Both the position numbers and the translations under genes were made by a program. A stretch of 64,000 nucleotides of DNA. Origin: Yponomeuta sedellus. Taxonomy: Eukaryota > Arthropoda > Insecta > Lepidoptera > Yponomeutidae. A model generated the notes under the pieces. It searched no databases. It saw nothing but the letters and a program-made list of their open reading frames with translations, and had not been told where the DNA came from. The stretch spans positions 3,424,908 through 3,488,907 of the forward strand of contig OW203724.1 of the NCBI GenBank assembly GCA_934045075.1, given 5' to 3'. This document shows positions 11,210 through 22,512 of the stretch, in pieces. Numbering within the stretch: position 1 is the first letter of the stretch; every line of letters starts with the position of its first letter.

Positions 11210-11365
11210 GGGTGTAGCAAACATTGAGGCATGTTACCACTTCCGATTCAGACACCAGGATTTCCTCACGATGCTTGTAATATTGCTACTATAATTTCAC
11301 AAGTTTACGTTAGAAAACAAAGTCATTGGTTCATGCTAGGATTTGAACCCACGGCCTCTCGATTG
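11210..11365 (-). repeat. tRNA-derived SINE fragment
   Basis: Ends with ggtttcgaacc-like B-box complement (ggatttgaacccac) preceded by acaaagtcattggttcatgc, a context repeated at 14860, 48400 and 62050. Confidence 0.6.
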
Positions 11366-11659
11366 AGAATCCGGTAAAAGGGTTCCGTACGCAAATAGTG
11401 ACAAAATGGAACCCTATTATTGTACCTCCGCTGTTTGTCAATAGTACGTCAGTTTCGATTTTCACCGAATAATTATAATATGTTATTACGGCGGACATCG
11501 TCGGAGGGGTGTCTTCATACAACAAACGTGTTTTTTCCACATAATTTTGTTTACGCTTTATCATAATAATGGCAATACACACAGGCATCAAACGTGACGT
11601 CATTGTGTGGAATTATTATATATTGCAACAATAAGTAATAAAAAATGGCCAACCGCGTA

Positions 11660-12050
11660 TTTTACTCATGGCCTAATCCAACCGAGTGACTGGAGTCAAT
11701 CACTTGAGTTAGATAACAACAGGCGTGGTCAGGTGCAGGATGGGTGACCTTCCCGTGACTACCGCTACTGGCATTTTTCCGAGCGCTTCCATGCTTCGCA
11801 AGACACTGTCATAATATGACAGCCGGCACCAACGACTTAACGTGTCTTGCGATTATATTATAATAGCATCGTTAAGCCGCTTTTATATTATAATAGCATC
11901 GTTAAGCCATGTCAGAGACTTATGTGCGGCTTGATAACTTCTGAGAGTAAGGCCCGCAATTGTCTTACAATCCTCCACCTACTCGGATTTTTCCCCCGTG
12001 GTGGAGGATGGCCTAGCCTTCCTGCGATGCACGAAGAGACGTGTTGTACT
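11660..12050 (+). repeat. 5S-rRNA-derived SINE with internal disruption
   Basis: Head has gcgtggtcaggtgcaggatg then ggtgacc; tail has ataacttctgagagtaaggc. Between them at 11800-11910 is a local duplication/inversion of the gttaagcc segment. Confidence 0.7.
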
Positions 12051-12328
12051 CACTAGACTTAAATATTTACAAAAAAAAAATGTGTTACGATACGGAACCC
12101 TCGGTGCGCTAGTCCGACTCGCACTTAGCCGGTATTCTTGTAAGCTTACCATTAATTTAAAATCCACACTATGCGCTGCGATGTTTCTCCGAACATTTTC
12201 CTGTACAACGGTTCATTTACTTTTCATAGCCGCGCAATCACAATTAAATGTAAATGTTATAAAAAAAAAAAAATCTATACGTATTAACATTTCATTTTTT
12301 GAACTAAAACTTTCGTAAGCACAACACA

Positions 12329-12462
12329 TTGTAGACTTTTAGTCCGGATCTACTTACGGGTGTTGTTAAGCTCTGATTAAGCTCTGCAAATCGAAGCGAA
12401 ACCTGGTCTTACTCTTCCAATATAACAACACCCGTAAGTAGATCCGGACTAAAAGTCTACAA
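12329..12462. repeat. MITE-like element with perfect 40-bp inverted repeats
   Basis: 12329-12368 and 12423-12462 are exact reverse complements (begins ttgtagacttttagtccgg). The 54-bp centre has gcgaaacctggt. Partial copies at 1845, 4415 and 17018 share the outer flank gtaagcacaacaca, so the real element may extend further left. Confidence 0.85.
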
Positions 12463-13330
12463 CATTTCATTTAGTGTAGAAATTGCTTTGTATTAGTCTG
12501 ATTAAAAGTTCCTTCGCAATTTAACTCGCTCGGACTCTGGCAGGCATGGTCAAAGCCAGACGAGGAAAAAACAAAATGAGCTTTTCGTATAGGCAGATTG
12601 TTTATAGCCAAAGTTAAGGAGGGTGCGAAAAAAAATGGTTTCATTATTAGTCGTACTTATTCGACTTTCAAGGAATGAAGGCTTGCTACAATCACGAATG
12701 GAGCCACGAATGCAAAGCCCTTATTAACAACGTTGGTAACCTTCGTTTCAGAAGATTATCTTAACGTGAATAGGTATTTGATGATAAGGCATTTAAAGCT
12801 ATTAATGGCAATCATGAAATCTTATTAGGCATACGTATAGGTGGCAACTGCTGTATTTCGTTTAAGATGACTTGAGAAAAGATGGTTAGAGTGGAGTTTT
12901 TTTTTCCGCTGCCTTTTTCTCCACTACAATGCGGCCCGAAGGCAGCGGCTTGCATTTTACATTGTACATTGACATTCAGAAAATATGAAGAAAATTATAT
13001 TCCAGAGGTCGCAGGTTCGAGTCCCGGCATGGGCGGAATTTGTAGCCTCTAAATTTATATGATGATGTAAATTCTTTACGTTGAAATAATTTGATTTGAT
13101 TGGTTGTTTATCCATCCGTCCGCTCACATAAGCCCGCCCACCCGAAAAAGTAATGACGTTAATGACTTGAAGCTACAATAAAGAATATTTTTATGTTATC
13201 GTATCTTATGAAAAGCCAAAGGTGTAACCCGACAAGCCTCAACTCAACACAGCAGAAGAAGTAATTCTTGGTAATAAATCTTTCTCCATGGCAAATTCTC
13301 CAATTTGAGATACTCGTATTGCGACTGTCA
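12463..13330. other. Mostly unassigned
   Basis: Includes a 10-bp hairpin (ccgctgcctt/aaggcagcgg, 12909-12951) and a 313-family 3' fragment at 12998-13056. No gene. Confidence 0.35.
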
Positions 13331-13562
13331 CATCTTAATATTATACTATTTTTATTTTTAATGCACTAACCCGTGCTAAAGACAATTTTAAAAAATCTTC
13401 TTCAGCCAGATGTCTCTGCCTGTACGTAATACAGAGAATAGTGTAAAGAGGTTCGAAATTTCACTGATGCCGGTGAGTCGCCCATTAGCTCAGTTGGATA
13501 GAGCGCTGGCACGGATAGCCAGAGGTCGCGGGTTCGAATCCTGGCATGGGTGGAATTTTTAG
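13331..13562 (+). repeat. 313-family repeat, rearranged
   Basis: A minus-oriented end (atttttaatgcactaacccg, 13350 on) is joined directly to a plus-oriented unit (cagccagatgtc on, 13396-13562) with A and B boxes. Confidence 0.75.
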
Positions 13563-13904
13563 CCCATCTTAGTATTGTCAGGCTGTTGCATTTTTAAAAT
13601 GCGACCCAGAAAAAGTTTGTGATAATTTTAATGCCATAATGTTAGACCTTTTCTACGCCACGCTACTATAAGCTACTCGAAATACTAATCCTGCGCAGAC
13701 GAGACGTAGTTTTATAAAATAGCCAAGACACGACCGATACGTTTACGATACGTTTTGGCTCTTAACAACAATTTTATAAAACAAAAAACATGTTATGAAA
13801 ACCCACTCAGACGTAACGTACTGTTATTATAACAAAATTAGCTCAGAACAATTTAAGAAGACAGTTTTCTGCTTGTTCTGGAAAATTAACTTCGCTTATA
13901 TTAT

Positions 13905-14030
13905 AGATAGATAGAGAACACTTTATTGTACATAAAAAAGGAAATTACACAAATATTTCTTTACCTAAGAGTACAGACGGCGGCCTTATCACCTAAAGTG
14001 ATCTCTTCCAGACAACCTTTGTATGGACTG
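13905..14030 (-). repeat. Dispersed repeat 'gacggcggccttatcac'
   Basis: Partner copy at 57938-58056 (aacactttgctgtaaataaa, aaagtgatctcttccagaca). Probably a LINE 3' end. Confidence 0.6.
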
Positions 14031-14111
14031 GAGCAATATAGTGGAGAAGGAAGTAGATGTACAAATAAATCAAAATATTTCAGATACATTTGAATAAAAC
14101 AATAAAACATT

Positions 14112-14157
14112 ATTACGTTACGTTACGATACGTTACGTTACGTTACGTTACGTTATA
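14112..14157. repeat. (TTACG)n microsatellite
   Basis: About nine GTTAC units with one substitution. Not the insect telomere repeat TTAGG. Confidence 0.85.
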
Positions 14158-14294
14158 TAGTGTTTCTGGAATACCCGATTCAGTAGCAGATCTGACTTGC
14201 ACGCTATCTCAAAGTAAACATAAGTACGTCAAGGAATGAGAATGAGAAACATCTCCTGGAATGTCAACTACACAATGCGGTCTTAGCCCTATTA

Positions 14295-14519
14295 TAGTCT
14301 GTTAGCTTTTAGACTATACCTCGGGCTCTAGAGTACGCTTCGGTTTTCGTCGAAAGCTCACGAGTGTAATACTATTTCCTGCTCTGTTTAAAACTTTTAT
14401 TCACAATTTTGAAAAGTTATGTTAATTAAGTGTCATATTAGTTCCGATATTTATATTACACGAATATATCCGATTATATCCGATAGTAGCCGAGGTATAT
14501 TTTAAAAGCTAACAGACTA
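14295..14519. repeat. Foldback MITE, 225 bp
   Basis: tagtctgttagctttta at the left end is matched by taaaagctaacagacta at the right; about 30 bp of ends with three mismatches, both including acctcgg/ccgaggt. Confidence 0.75.
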
Positions 14520-14687
14520 CTTCTAAGCTATTTCACGACTACTTTTTCTTTCACCTTCGTCTATTTATACTCGTGGTAAGCCTTATCTATTTAAAACTTG
14601 TTAGAGGTAAGTAGTAAGAAAGTTAAGTTTTCGTGGCTAGAGTATGTTTTTATGTAGAATTAGTTGAGAATGAGTTTAGACGCCCTA

Positions 14688-14925
14688 TTGCAGGGCACAG
14701 GTCTTCTCTGAAAGAGAGAGTATGGGCTTAATTACCACGCATGTTCTCGGCGAATTGTCAAAGCGCTGAGGTATTTGGACATCTCAGACACTTAGGTTTC
14801 CTCAAGATGTTTTCCTTCATTTTTAGCGAGTGGTATTGCTACAATAATTTTACAAATGTACATCGCTTAAAAAACAAGTCATTGGTACATCCACGCACTG
14901 AGGATCACACCTGGGAATTATTTAT
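14688..14925 (-). repeat. tRNA-derived SINE copy
   Basis: Body landmarks: attgcagggcacaggtcttc, agagagagtatgggcttaat, caagcgctgaggtat-like segment, and the B-box-side end acaagtcattggtacatcca. Related copies at 48205, 60000 and 61530. Confidence 0.65.
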
Positions 14926-15223
14926 TTACTAGCTGAGCCCGGCGGTGTTACCCACTGTTTATTAGGGAAAATTAGTTGTGTAGGGAAAGTAAATTGTAAC
15001 AGTTGAAGATATTAAAACATAGCCTAATTGTTAAACAGGATGTTAGTTAACTCCATAAGTACCAAATTTTATTAAAATCCCTCCAGCCCTTTTTACGTGA
15101 AGAAGTAACAAACACAAACACTCGCAAAAATTCAAAATATTAGTCTGATATAGTGTGATGTGATTTATTACCCACAAAATCTAACCAGTAGTAATACCTA
15201 CGGCGCTGAGAGATTAACAATGC

Positions 15224-15638
15224 ATGTATGATATGATTATACTTAAACTGAATATTTAAACTAATTCGTATTCAGATGTAGAGCATACGAAACTGCTAAA
15301 CGGCGGCTCAGACTTAAGTTGAACAGTTTGCAATGACTTTGCGATCCGGTCACAATCGATTACTCAAGACACCAAGTTATTCGACAAGGTTCTTCAGCCA
15401 ATTCTTTACTTTCACAGCTGTCCGCCTGTCTCCACCGTCCCTGCCAATATTTAAGAACAGAGTGCATAACCACTATTTTTCCTTAATGTAAGTTTATGTA
15501 TAATAAACTTACATTAAGTTTGTGCATGTATGATAGGATTATACTTAAACTGAATATTTAAACGAATTCGTATTCATATGTAGAGCACACGAAACTGCTA
15601 AACGGCGGCTGAGGCTTAAGTTGAACAGTTTGCAATGT
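15224..15638 (+). repeat. Direct repeat, two 113-bp copies 300 bp apart
   Basis: 15224-15336 and 15524-15638 share gattatacttaaactgaata, aaactgctaaacggcggct and agttgaacagtttgcaatg with few changes. A 16-bp perfect hairpin (15482-15497 with 15503-15518, cttaatgtaagtttat) lies just before the second copy. Confidence 0.75.
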
Positions 15639-15965
15639 TAGACAGTTCGGGAGCGGGCGCCGATCGATATATTTGGAGGACGTCGGCTACAAATGTACCA
15701 GCAACAAGGTGCAGAAGTTGGGTGGAAAGGCACATAAATCAGCCTGCGGACTACGCAGCAAGAAAGCTTTGGCACCACCTGAAATAGTTTCGCCACTTTT
15801 GGCGAGACTTCTTGCTCGGATGACATTCGATTAAGAATCGCTACCGTTCCAGCTGTGAAGTTAGAAATACGAGGCTAATGTACCAAAAATTAGGTGAACT
15901 AAATTATGATATTGAAATTGCCAACGCGGGGTGGGCACGCGTTGTTGCTATGCCCATAATCTCTC
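15639..15965. other. Unassigned
   Basis: A small minus ORF (62 aa) has no supporting features. No gene called. Confidence 0.3.
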
Positions 15966-16083
15966 TCCGTCTTGCAATCCTCCACCAGCCCTGACTTGGC
16001 CCCCGTGGTGGAGTATGGCCTAACTTTCCTGCGATGCAGGAAGAGACCCGTGCCCCAGCAGTGGGGACATACAAGGGTTAATA
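15966..16083 (+). repeat. 5S-SINE tail fragment
   Basis: cttgcaatcctccaccagcc through cagtggggacatacaagggt. Confidence 0.7.
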
Positions 16084-16310
16084 TCGAATCTCTATCCGAG
16101 AGACAGCCTGTGCCCTATAGCGGGACGTATATAGGCTGAATTATCTCCCTTTTCATCGTACAATATCCCTGTTTCTATTCATCTTTTGTTGAAACCGACC
16201 CTAAAATGAAAACCCATATAAGTTGGCCCATATAAAATACCTATTTTTTTTTGACTATATAATAGACATGACGAAAGATTTTGAAATTTTTTCCATAATG
16301 TAGGGACACA

Positions 16311-17010
16311 TTTATTATTCACATAAAAACCTATATTTCAGTCATAAACTAAAGTGTAACGAAAGTGAAAGCCATTTTTCTAATATTAATTCAAATCTGT
16401 GGGAAAACAGCTCGCTGTGTCATGGCGCTAGGTAAGCAAACATCGTAATCACCAGTAGTCACAACAAAGCTCGGGTAAAGTTCACATAAGCGTGACGTCA
16501 CACGGTGCGATGGGTGTTTCAGGCAAAATGGCTGAAAGCAGTATTTATTATTTACATAAAAACCTATATTTCAGTTATAAACTAAAGTGTAACGAAAGTG
16601 AAAGGCATTTTTCTAATATTAATTCAAATCTGTGGGAAAACAGCTCGCTGTGTCATGGCGCTAGGTAAGCAAACATCGTAATCACCAGTAGTCACAACAA
16701 AGCACGGGTAAAGTTCACATAAGCGTGACGTCACACGGTGCGATGGGTGTTTCAGGCAAAATGGCTGAAAGCAGTATTTATTATTTACATAAAAACCTAT
16801 ATTTCAGTCATAAACTAAAGTGTAACGAAAGTGAAAGCCATTTTTCTAATATTAATTCAAATCTGTGGGAAAACAGCTCGCTGTGTCATGGCGCTAGGTA
16901 AGCAAACATCGTAATCACCAGTAGTCACAACAAAACACGGGTAAAGTTCACATAAGCGTGACGTCACACGGTGCGATGGGTGTTTCAGGCAAAATGGCTG
17001 AAAGCAGTAT
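16311..17010 (+). repeat. Tandem array, three copies of a 233-bp unit
   Basis: acataaaaacctatatttca recurs at 16321, 16554 and 16787. Copies differ by only a few substitutions (for example cagtcataa/cagttataa and gctcggg/gcacggg). The unit contains a gcgtgacgtcacacgg segment with a CRE-like TGACGTCA. No ORF. Confidence 0.93.
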
Positions 17011-17190
17011 TATAATCTTTGAACTAAAACTTTCGTAAGCACAACACATTGTACACTTTTAGTCCGGATCTACTTACCGGTGTTGTTATATCGGAAGAGT
17101 CCGACCAGGTTTCGCTCCGATCGCAGAGCTTAATCATGGTGAGCAGAGACGGAGCTCGCGTCGTCGGTTGCTCGTCTCACACAGAAACCT
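17011..17190 (+). repeat. 40-bp-TIR MITE, left arm and centre
   Basis: Starts with the shared flank aactaaaactttcgtaagca, has the arm (ttgtacacttttagtccgga) and the centre gaccaggtttcgctccgat. The right arm is lost. Confidence 0.65.
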
Positions 17191-17283
17191 GGTCGGAGTA
17201 AGTATTATAATCCTTTATTTTATTGAAAATATTGGTATAATCTGTATTTTTTATAAAACTAAATCAGTGTTTAAACTCCTTAT

Positions 17284-17727
17284 TTTAAAAACCTATTTAG
17301 AGGCTAAAAATTCCACCCATGCCGGGATTCGAACCCGCGACCTCTGGCTCTCCGTGCCAGCGCTCTATCCAACTGAGCTAATGGGCGACTCACCGGCATC
17401 AGTGAAATTTCGAACCTCTTTACACTATTCTCTGTATTACGTACAGGCAGCGACATCTGGCTGAAGTAGATTGCATCACTTACAGCCCCGACTACCTACT
17501 TTGCAGTTAGGTTTTTACATCGGAATGATATCGCTGTACCCACATGATTATACTATTTTCATTTTTAATGCACTAACCCGTGCTAAGGACAATTTATTTT
17601 AAAAACCTATTTAGAGGCTAAAAATTCCACCCATGCCGGGATTCGAACCCGCGACCTCTGGCTCTCCGTGCCAGCGCTCTACCAATTGAGCTAATGGGTT
17701 AGTGCATTAAAAATAAAAATAGTATAA
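17284..17727 (-). repeat. 313-family repeat, one unit plus a partial second unit with inverted ends
   Basis: First unit 17284-17575. The second core (17597-17695) is flanked by tttttaatgcactaaccc on the left and its complement gggttagtgcattaaaa on the right, so it sits in a small inverted frame. Confidence 0.8.
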
Positions 17728-18227
17728 CAGTGTTTAAACTCCTTTTAAGTACTTTCCCCTAATATCGTTAAATCTTTGAATTTTTGATACTATCGTCCGG
17801 CCTATGGTGTTTAACACTTTGTTGTCTTAAGACTGTTTAGTGGTATCGGCTCCTTATAAATAACCCGTGAATATTTAAACACGTTCATTCAAAGAAATTT
17901 GTAATACAGTATAATGAAAAACTTGGAGTAATTATAAAAGTACGCACAGAACTACTATTATCATAAGAAACGTCACAAAAAGCAAGGAAATTTCGTAGCA
18001 ACCCATACGGCGTAGCACGCCTACGAATCCGCTACGAAAGACATTATTCTGCGCTCCATTACGATATCACCTATTAATTATACATTTTCATTTCCTTTTT
18101 CCTCTATACAAATAGTTCCTTTCTAATATTACTCGTGTTCATTCTGTGGTAACACTTTTAATAGAGATGTCCGTGAACTGTTTGTAGGCCTGTAAATTAT
18201 TATTTTAATTATTGTGCAAGTCATGAA

Positions 18228-18575
18228 CGTTGAGAACGTTGTGGACTGAAAGAGGAATAGAATTGAGAAAGGAATGTTGCGTTGGTTTGGACATGTGGAG
18301 AGGGTGAAGGAAGAAGGATTAACGAAACAAATATAATTATATTGCGAATGTGTGTGGAAGGGCTGGTAAGGGACGTCCCAGGCGGACATACATGGACCAA
18401 ATAGGGGATGTATTAGCAAAGGGGAAGATAAAAAGTACCCGGAACCGGCGTGCGTGCATGCAACGACTTATGAACGTTGATGAAGCGAAGGTGATCTGTC
18501 AGAATCGTGGCAAGTGGCAGTCCCTGGTCTCTGCCTACTCCTCTGGGATACAGGCGTGAGGTTATGTATGTATGT
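18228..18575 (+). pseudogene. RTE-like LINE 3' end with unoccupied Polinton-type target site
   Basis: Same ORF2 C-terminus as 5431-5890, with indels (IEKGMLRWFGHVERV..., GRAGKGRPRRTYMDQIGDVL, DEAKVICQ). It ends ggcgtgaggttatgtatgta, the sequence split by the Polinton between 22512 and 47385. A 50-bp piece of the same ORF recurs at 18577-18627. Confidence 0.85.
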
Positions 18576-18629
18576 AATGAACGTTAATGAAGCGAAGATG
18601 ATCTGTCAGGATCGTGGCAAGTGGAGATT

Positions 18630-19290
18630 TTGAAACATAGCTTAAATTGCCAATCCACGGTGGGCATGCATTATGTCTGCATTGAAGCCCCTACTCTCTC
18701 TGAGAGAAAGCCTGTGCCATTCACCAGGCTGTAAACATGCTGCTTAATTAGAGTACGTCTGGCGTACCCTGGGCAACAGCGAGTCCCTTACGCTGCTCGG
18801 CAAATCCTTTCACCACGATGGCTTGCCATCGACACGCTGAGAAGACGATTAGAGCACCTTTCCTAATTGGTGAAAATAAAAAGAAAAAAAATATGGCAGA
18901 GGGGCCCGCCACCGCCGCTACCCGCGTCTAAGGAAGCATGAGCACTATTTATGGAGGTCATAAATCGCTGCTTATTACGTAAACTTGTTACAAAAAGGGG
19001 AAAATGTCCGCGCCAACCGACAACATATTGTGCGACAAGGTGGAGTGCTCTCGGCGGGCACGACCCGCTTAGCTTAAGTTGGTACGCTTGTTAGCAACTG
19101 CATCACATGCTCACATTACTTACAGTAGTACATTACTGTCTGTCCCTTTTTGCGGACACGTCCGAGCTCTGCAGACGTTCACTTGGGAATTGCCCAAAAC
19201 AATAGAACAAAAACCCCCGTTTCTTGGTGGTCATACTGGCATGGCATATTAATATGACCAGTGAGAATCGCTTGTATTGGTGGTCGTATT
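18630..19290. other. Unassigned, SINE-body remnant at the left
   Basis: 18640-18760 resembles a SINE body in plus orientation (tctctctgagagaaagcctg). The remainder is not recognised. Confidence 0.35.
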
Positions 19291-19453
19291 ATTTAAAAAC
19301 CTATTTAGAGGCTAAAAATTTCACCCATGCCGGGATTCGAACCCGCAACCGCTGGCTATCCGTGCCAGATAGCCATAGGATAGGATAGCCAGAGGTTGCG
19401 GGTTCGAATCCCGGCATGGGTGAAATTTTTAGCCTCTAAATAGGTTTTTAAAT
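19291..19453. repeat. Near-perfect 71-bp palindrome built from the 313-family tRNA-like core
   Basis: Arms 19291-19361 and 19383-19453 are reverse complements with one mismatch and a 21-bp spacer. Each arm runs from aaacctatttagaggcta through the B box to ctggctatcc. Confidence 0.9.
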
Positions 19454-19499
19454 TTGTTCCTTAGCACGGGTTAGTGCATTAAAATAAAAATAGTATGGT

Positions 19500-20302
19500 C
19501 GTATTATTTTTATAAACACCGTATAATAATATTTGTTACATACGAATTAATAAAGTACAATTCGCTCAAAGTTCAAAACAACGGTTTAATTTAATTAAAT
19601 TATGCTTTTCTACAAAATAAACATCATTTATTTCATTTTATTCATAATAAAATTCCACCCGGCATGGGTGGAATTTTTTGCCTCTAAATAGGTTTTTTAA
19701 AACTTCATTTACCGTGTGACATTAAAGAGGTTGAATACCTAGACACTATTCGATTACTACAAGAAAAAAATGGTAATTAATAGGACAAAATTATTATTAT
19801 TGAAACAGCAAGGTCGCTAGTATATTAAGTGTTATAAACATTGGCACACTTTGGTTTCACTCCTTCGATACTCGCACTTTCGTATCGTGGCTCACTAATG
19901 GTGTTAAAGCGACATGTTATGTTACTAAACTGTGCAGATTTTCTTAAAGCTGACTGTACCTCTATATCTACAGTGGCCAATACAAATATTATATTTAAAG
20001 GTACAATGACAATGACGAAAAACCCGCGTCTTGGTATAATTTAAATCGAAAGTAATTAATACTTTTACCACTTATTGTACAACTAGCTGTACACCGCCGT
20101 GTTACCCGCGGTTAATTGGGGAAAATAAATTGTGTATTAACAGTAAAAGATATTTTCCTAAAACATAGCCTATGTGCCAATCCAGGATGTCAGGTAACTC
20201 CATACCAAATTTTATTAAAATCGCTCCAGCCGTTTAAACGTGAAGAAGTAACAAACATGCACACTCACAAACTTTCGCCTTAATTTATAATATTATATAT
20301 AG
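19500..20302. other. Mostly unassigned
   Basis: Holds a short 313-family remnant (19650-19700) and a 'ctagctg' dispersed repeat (20081-20285). No gene. Confidence 0.4.
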
Positions 20303-21425
20303 TTATACTATTTTTATTTCTAATGTACTAACCCGTGCTAAGGACAATTTTTTAAAACATATTTAGAGGCTAAAAATTCCAACCATGCCGGGATTCTAAC
20401 CCGCGACCTCTGGCTATCCGTGCCAGCGCTCTATCCAACTGAGCTAATGGGCGATTCACCGGCATCAGTGAAATTTCGAACCTCTACACTATTCTCTGTA
20501 TTACAGGCAGCGACATCTGGCTGAAGTAGATTGCATCACTTACAGCCCCGACTACCTACTTTGCAGTTAGGTTTTTACATCGGAATGATATCGCTTATAC
20601 CCACATGATTATACTATTTTTATTTTTAATGCACTAACCCGTGCTAAGGACAATTTTTTAAAAACCTATTTAGAGGCTACAAATTCCACCCATGCCGGGA
20701 TTCGAACCCGTGACCTCTGGCTGTCCGTGCCAGCGCTCTATCCAACTGAGCTAATGGGCGACTCACCGGCATCAGTGAAATTTCGAACCTCTTTACACTA
20801 TTTTCTGTATTACGTACAGGCAGCGACATCTGGCTGAAGTAGATTGCATCACTTACAGCCCCGACTACCTACTTTGCAGTTAGGTTTTTACATCGGAATG
20901 ATATCGCTTATACCCACATGATTATACTATTTTTATTTTTAATGCACTAACCCGTGCTAAGGACAATTTTTTAAAAACCTATTTAGAGGCTACAAATTCC
21001 ACCCATGCCGGGATTCGAACCCGTGACCTCTGGCTGTCCGTGCCAGCGCTCTATCCAACTGAGCTAATGGGCGACTCACCGGCATCAGTGAAATTTCGAA
21101 CCTCTTTACACTATTTTCTGTATTACGTACAGGCAGCGACATCTGGCTGAAGTAGATTGCATCACTTACAGCCCCGACTACCTACTTTGCAGTTAGGTTT
21201 TTACATCGGAATGATGTCGCTTGTACCCACATAATTATACTATTTTTATTTTTAATACACTAACCTGTGCTAAGGACAATTTTTAAAAAAAACTATTTAG
21301 AGGCTAAAAATTCCAAATTAGCTCAGTTGGATAGAGCGCTGGCACGGATAGCCAGAGGTCGCGGGTTCAAATCCCGGCATGGGTGGAATTTTTAGCCTCT
21401 AAATAAGTTTTAAAAAAATTATATA
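20303..21425 (-). repeat. Tandem array of the 313-bp tRNA-like unit
   Basis: Unit starts (atactatttttattt) at 20306, 20611, 20924 and 21237 give periods of 305, 313 and 313 bp. The units at 20611 and 20924 are nearly identical. The last partial unit switches to plus orientation (21315-21410). Each unit holds the box B complement ggattcgaaccc and A-box-like ccaactgagcta. Confidence 0.92.
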
Positions 21426-21504
21426 TAGTGTGATGTGATGTGATGATGTAATGTGATGTAATGAAATTATTTGTTTACTCTAATAAGTAAATAAAAACTC
21501 TACT

Positions 21505-21810
21505 GAGTGCTTAGTGCGAGTTTGACAGATCCAATCGAATAACTTTACTACCGCGTTAATCGAGCATTGAGTAGTGAGTATGAGTAAGTTAACCGTTCGA
21601 ACTGGCAAAACGCTGTCACAGTACAACTCACACTCGCGTTTATTCGTGTTTTGGCTGGTAAACGTGTTCACTTCTCAACGTAAACCATTACAACTCGCAC
21701 TCAACAATTTAAATTTCCATACTTGTCGCTAGGTGGCGCTTCCTCGATGCCATAGAAATATGAGTTTACGTTAACGCGATCGAGTAGTTAAAACACTCGC
21801 ACTAAGCACT
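21505..21810. repeat. Foldback MITE, 306 bp
   Basis: gagtgcttagtgcgagt at 21505 and its exact complement actcgcactaagcactc at the right end give a 17-bp perfect terminal inverted repeat. No ORF. Confidence 0.7.
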
Positions 21811-22129
21811 CTGCTTACAAAAAGCTGTACAAGTTTTTGAAGTGATTTAGACGCAAACAGCAATTGTCGTTTCGGCAAAAGCGTAACAGAAATTCTATTT
21901 GTGAATCCGCCGAAATCATTTCCGCACAGTTTGCGTAAAACGTAATGGTGGATTGTGGGCGGCAGGTATAACGGCTTACAGTCTGCCATCTGCCTCACAT
22001 TTAGAGCCCTTATAAAATGTTACAGCACATTCCGCAAGCTCGATGAGAGCTCTCGTTGAATATAAATCCTACAAGTCGCTAATGGAAAACGCGTTCCTGG
22101 AAAAAAACATATAATTTTTATTTTGAGAA

Positions 22130-22512
22130 GTATGTGTATACTTTGAATGACAGGATACGCAATAGTCTGATTAGAGCACGTTGTGGACTGAAAGAGGATG
22201 TAGTGACTAGAATTGAGAAAGGAATGTTGCGTTGGTTTGGACATGTGGAGAGGATGAAGGAAGAAAGATTGACGAAACAAATATATATTGCGAATGTGAG
22301 TGGAAGGGCTGGTAAGGGACGTCCCAGACGGACATACATCGACCAAATAGGGGATGTATTAGCAAAGGGAAAGATAAAAAGTACCCGGAACCGGCGTGCG
22401 TGCATGCGACGACTTATGAACGTTGATGAAGCGAAGATGATATGTCAAGATCGTGGCAAGTGGCAGTCCCTGGTCTCTGCTTACCCCTCGGGGATACAGG
22501 CGTGAGGTTATG
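22130..22512 (+). pseudogene. RTE-like LINE 3' end, interrupted by the Polinton
   Basis: ORF2 C-terminus of 123 residues (LNDRIRNSLIRARCGLKEDV, MLRWFGHVERM, GRPRRTYIDQIGDVLAKGK, ending SAYPSGIQA) then ggcgtgaggttatg. The tail resumes at 47385 (gttatgtatgtatgtaa). Confidence 0.88.
22507..22512. repeat. Left target-site duplication GTTATG
   Basis: These six bases precede the left end of the Polinton and recur directly after its right end. Polintons make 6-bp duplications, which fits. The bases belong to the end of an RTE-like LINE tail (ggcgtgaggttatg), whose unoccupied relative at 18553-18575 continues into tatgtatgta, as does the right flank here. Confidence 0.93.

Noticed and set aside
14112..14157. 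Telomere-like repeat
   Set aside because: The unit is TTACG, not the insect TTAGG, and the array is short and interstitial.
15638..15826. 62-aa minus ORF
   Set aside because: Short, no motif, no conserved context; expected by chance.
17168..17464. 98-aa ORF and similar 'THAGIRTRDLWLSVPALYPTELMG' ORFs at 57354 and 58925
   Set aside because: They are translations of the tRNA-like 313-family repeat.
20303..21425. Hammerhead ribozyme / retrozyme idea for the 313-bp tandem unit
   Set aside because: cactgatgccggtgagtcgc looked suggestive, but the required CTGANGA core and a matching GAAA with correct stems are not present on either strand.
20303..21425. CRISPR-like array
   Set aside because: Units are 313 bp, almost wholly identical, with no short-repeat/unique-spacer alternation.
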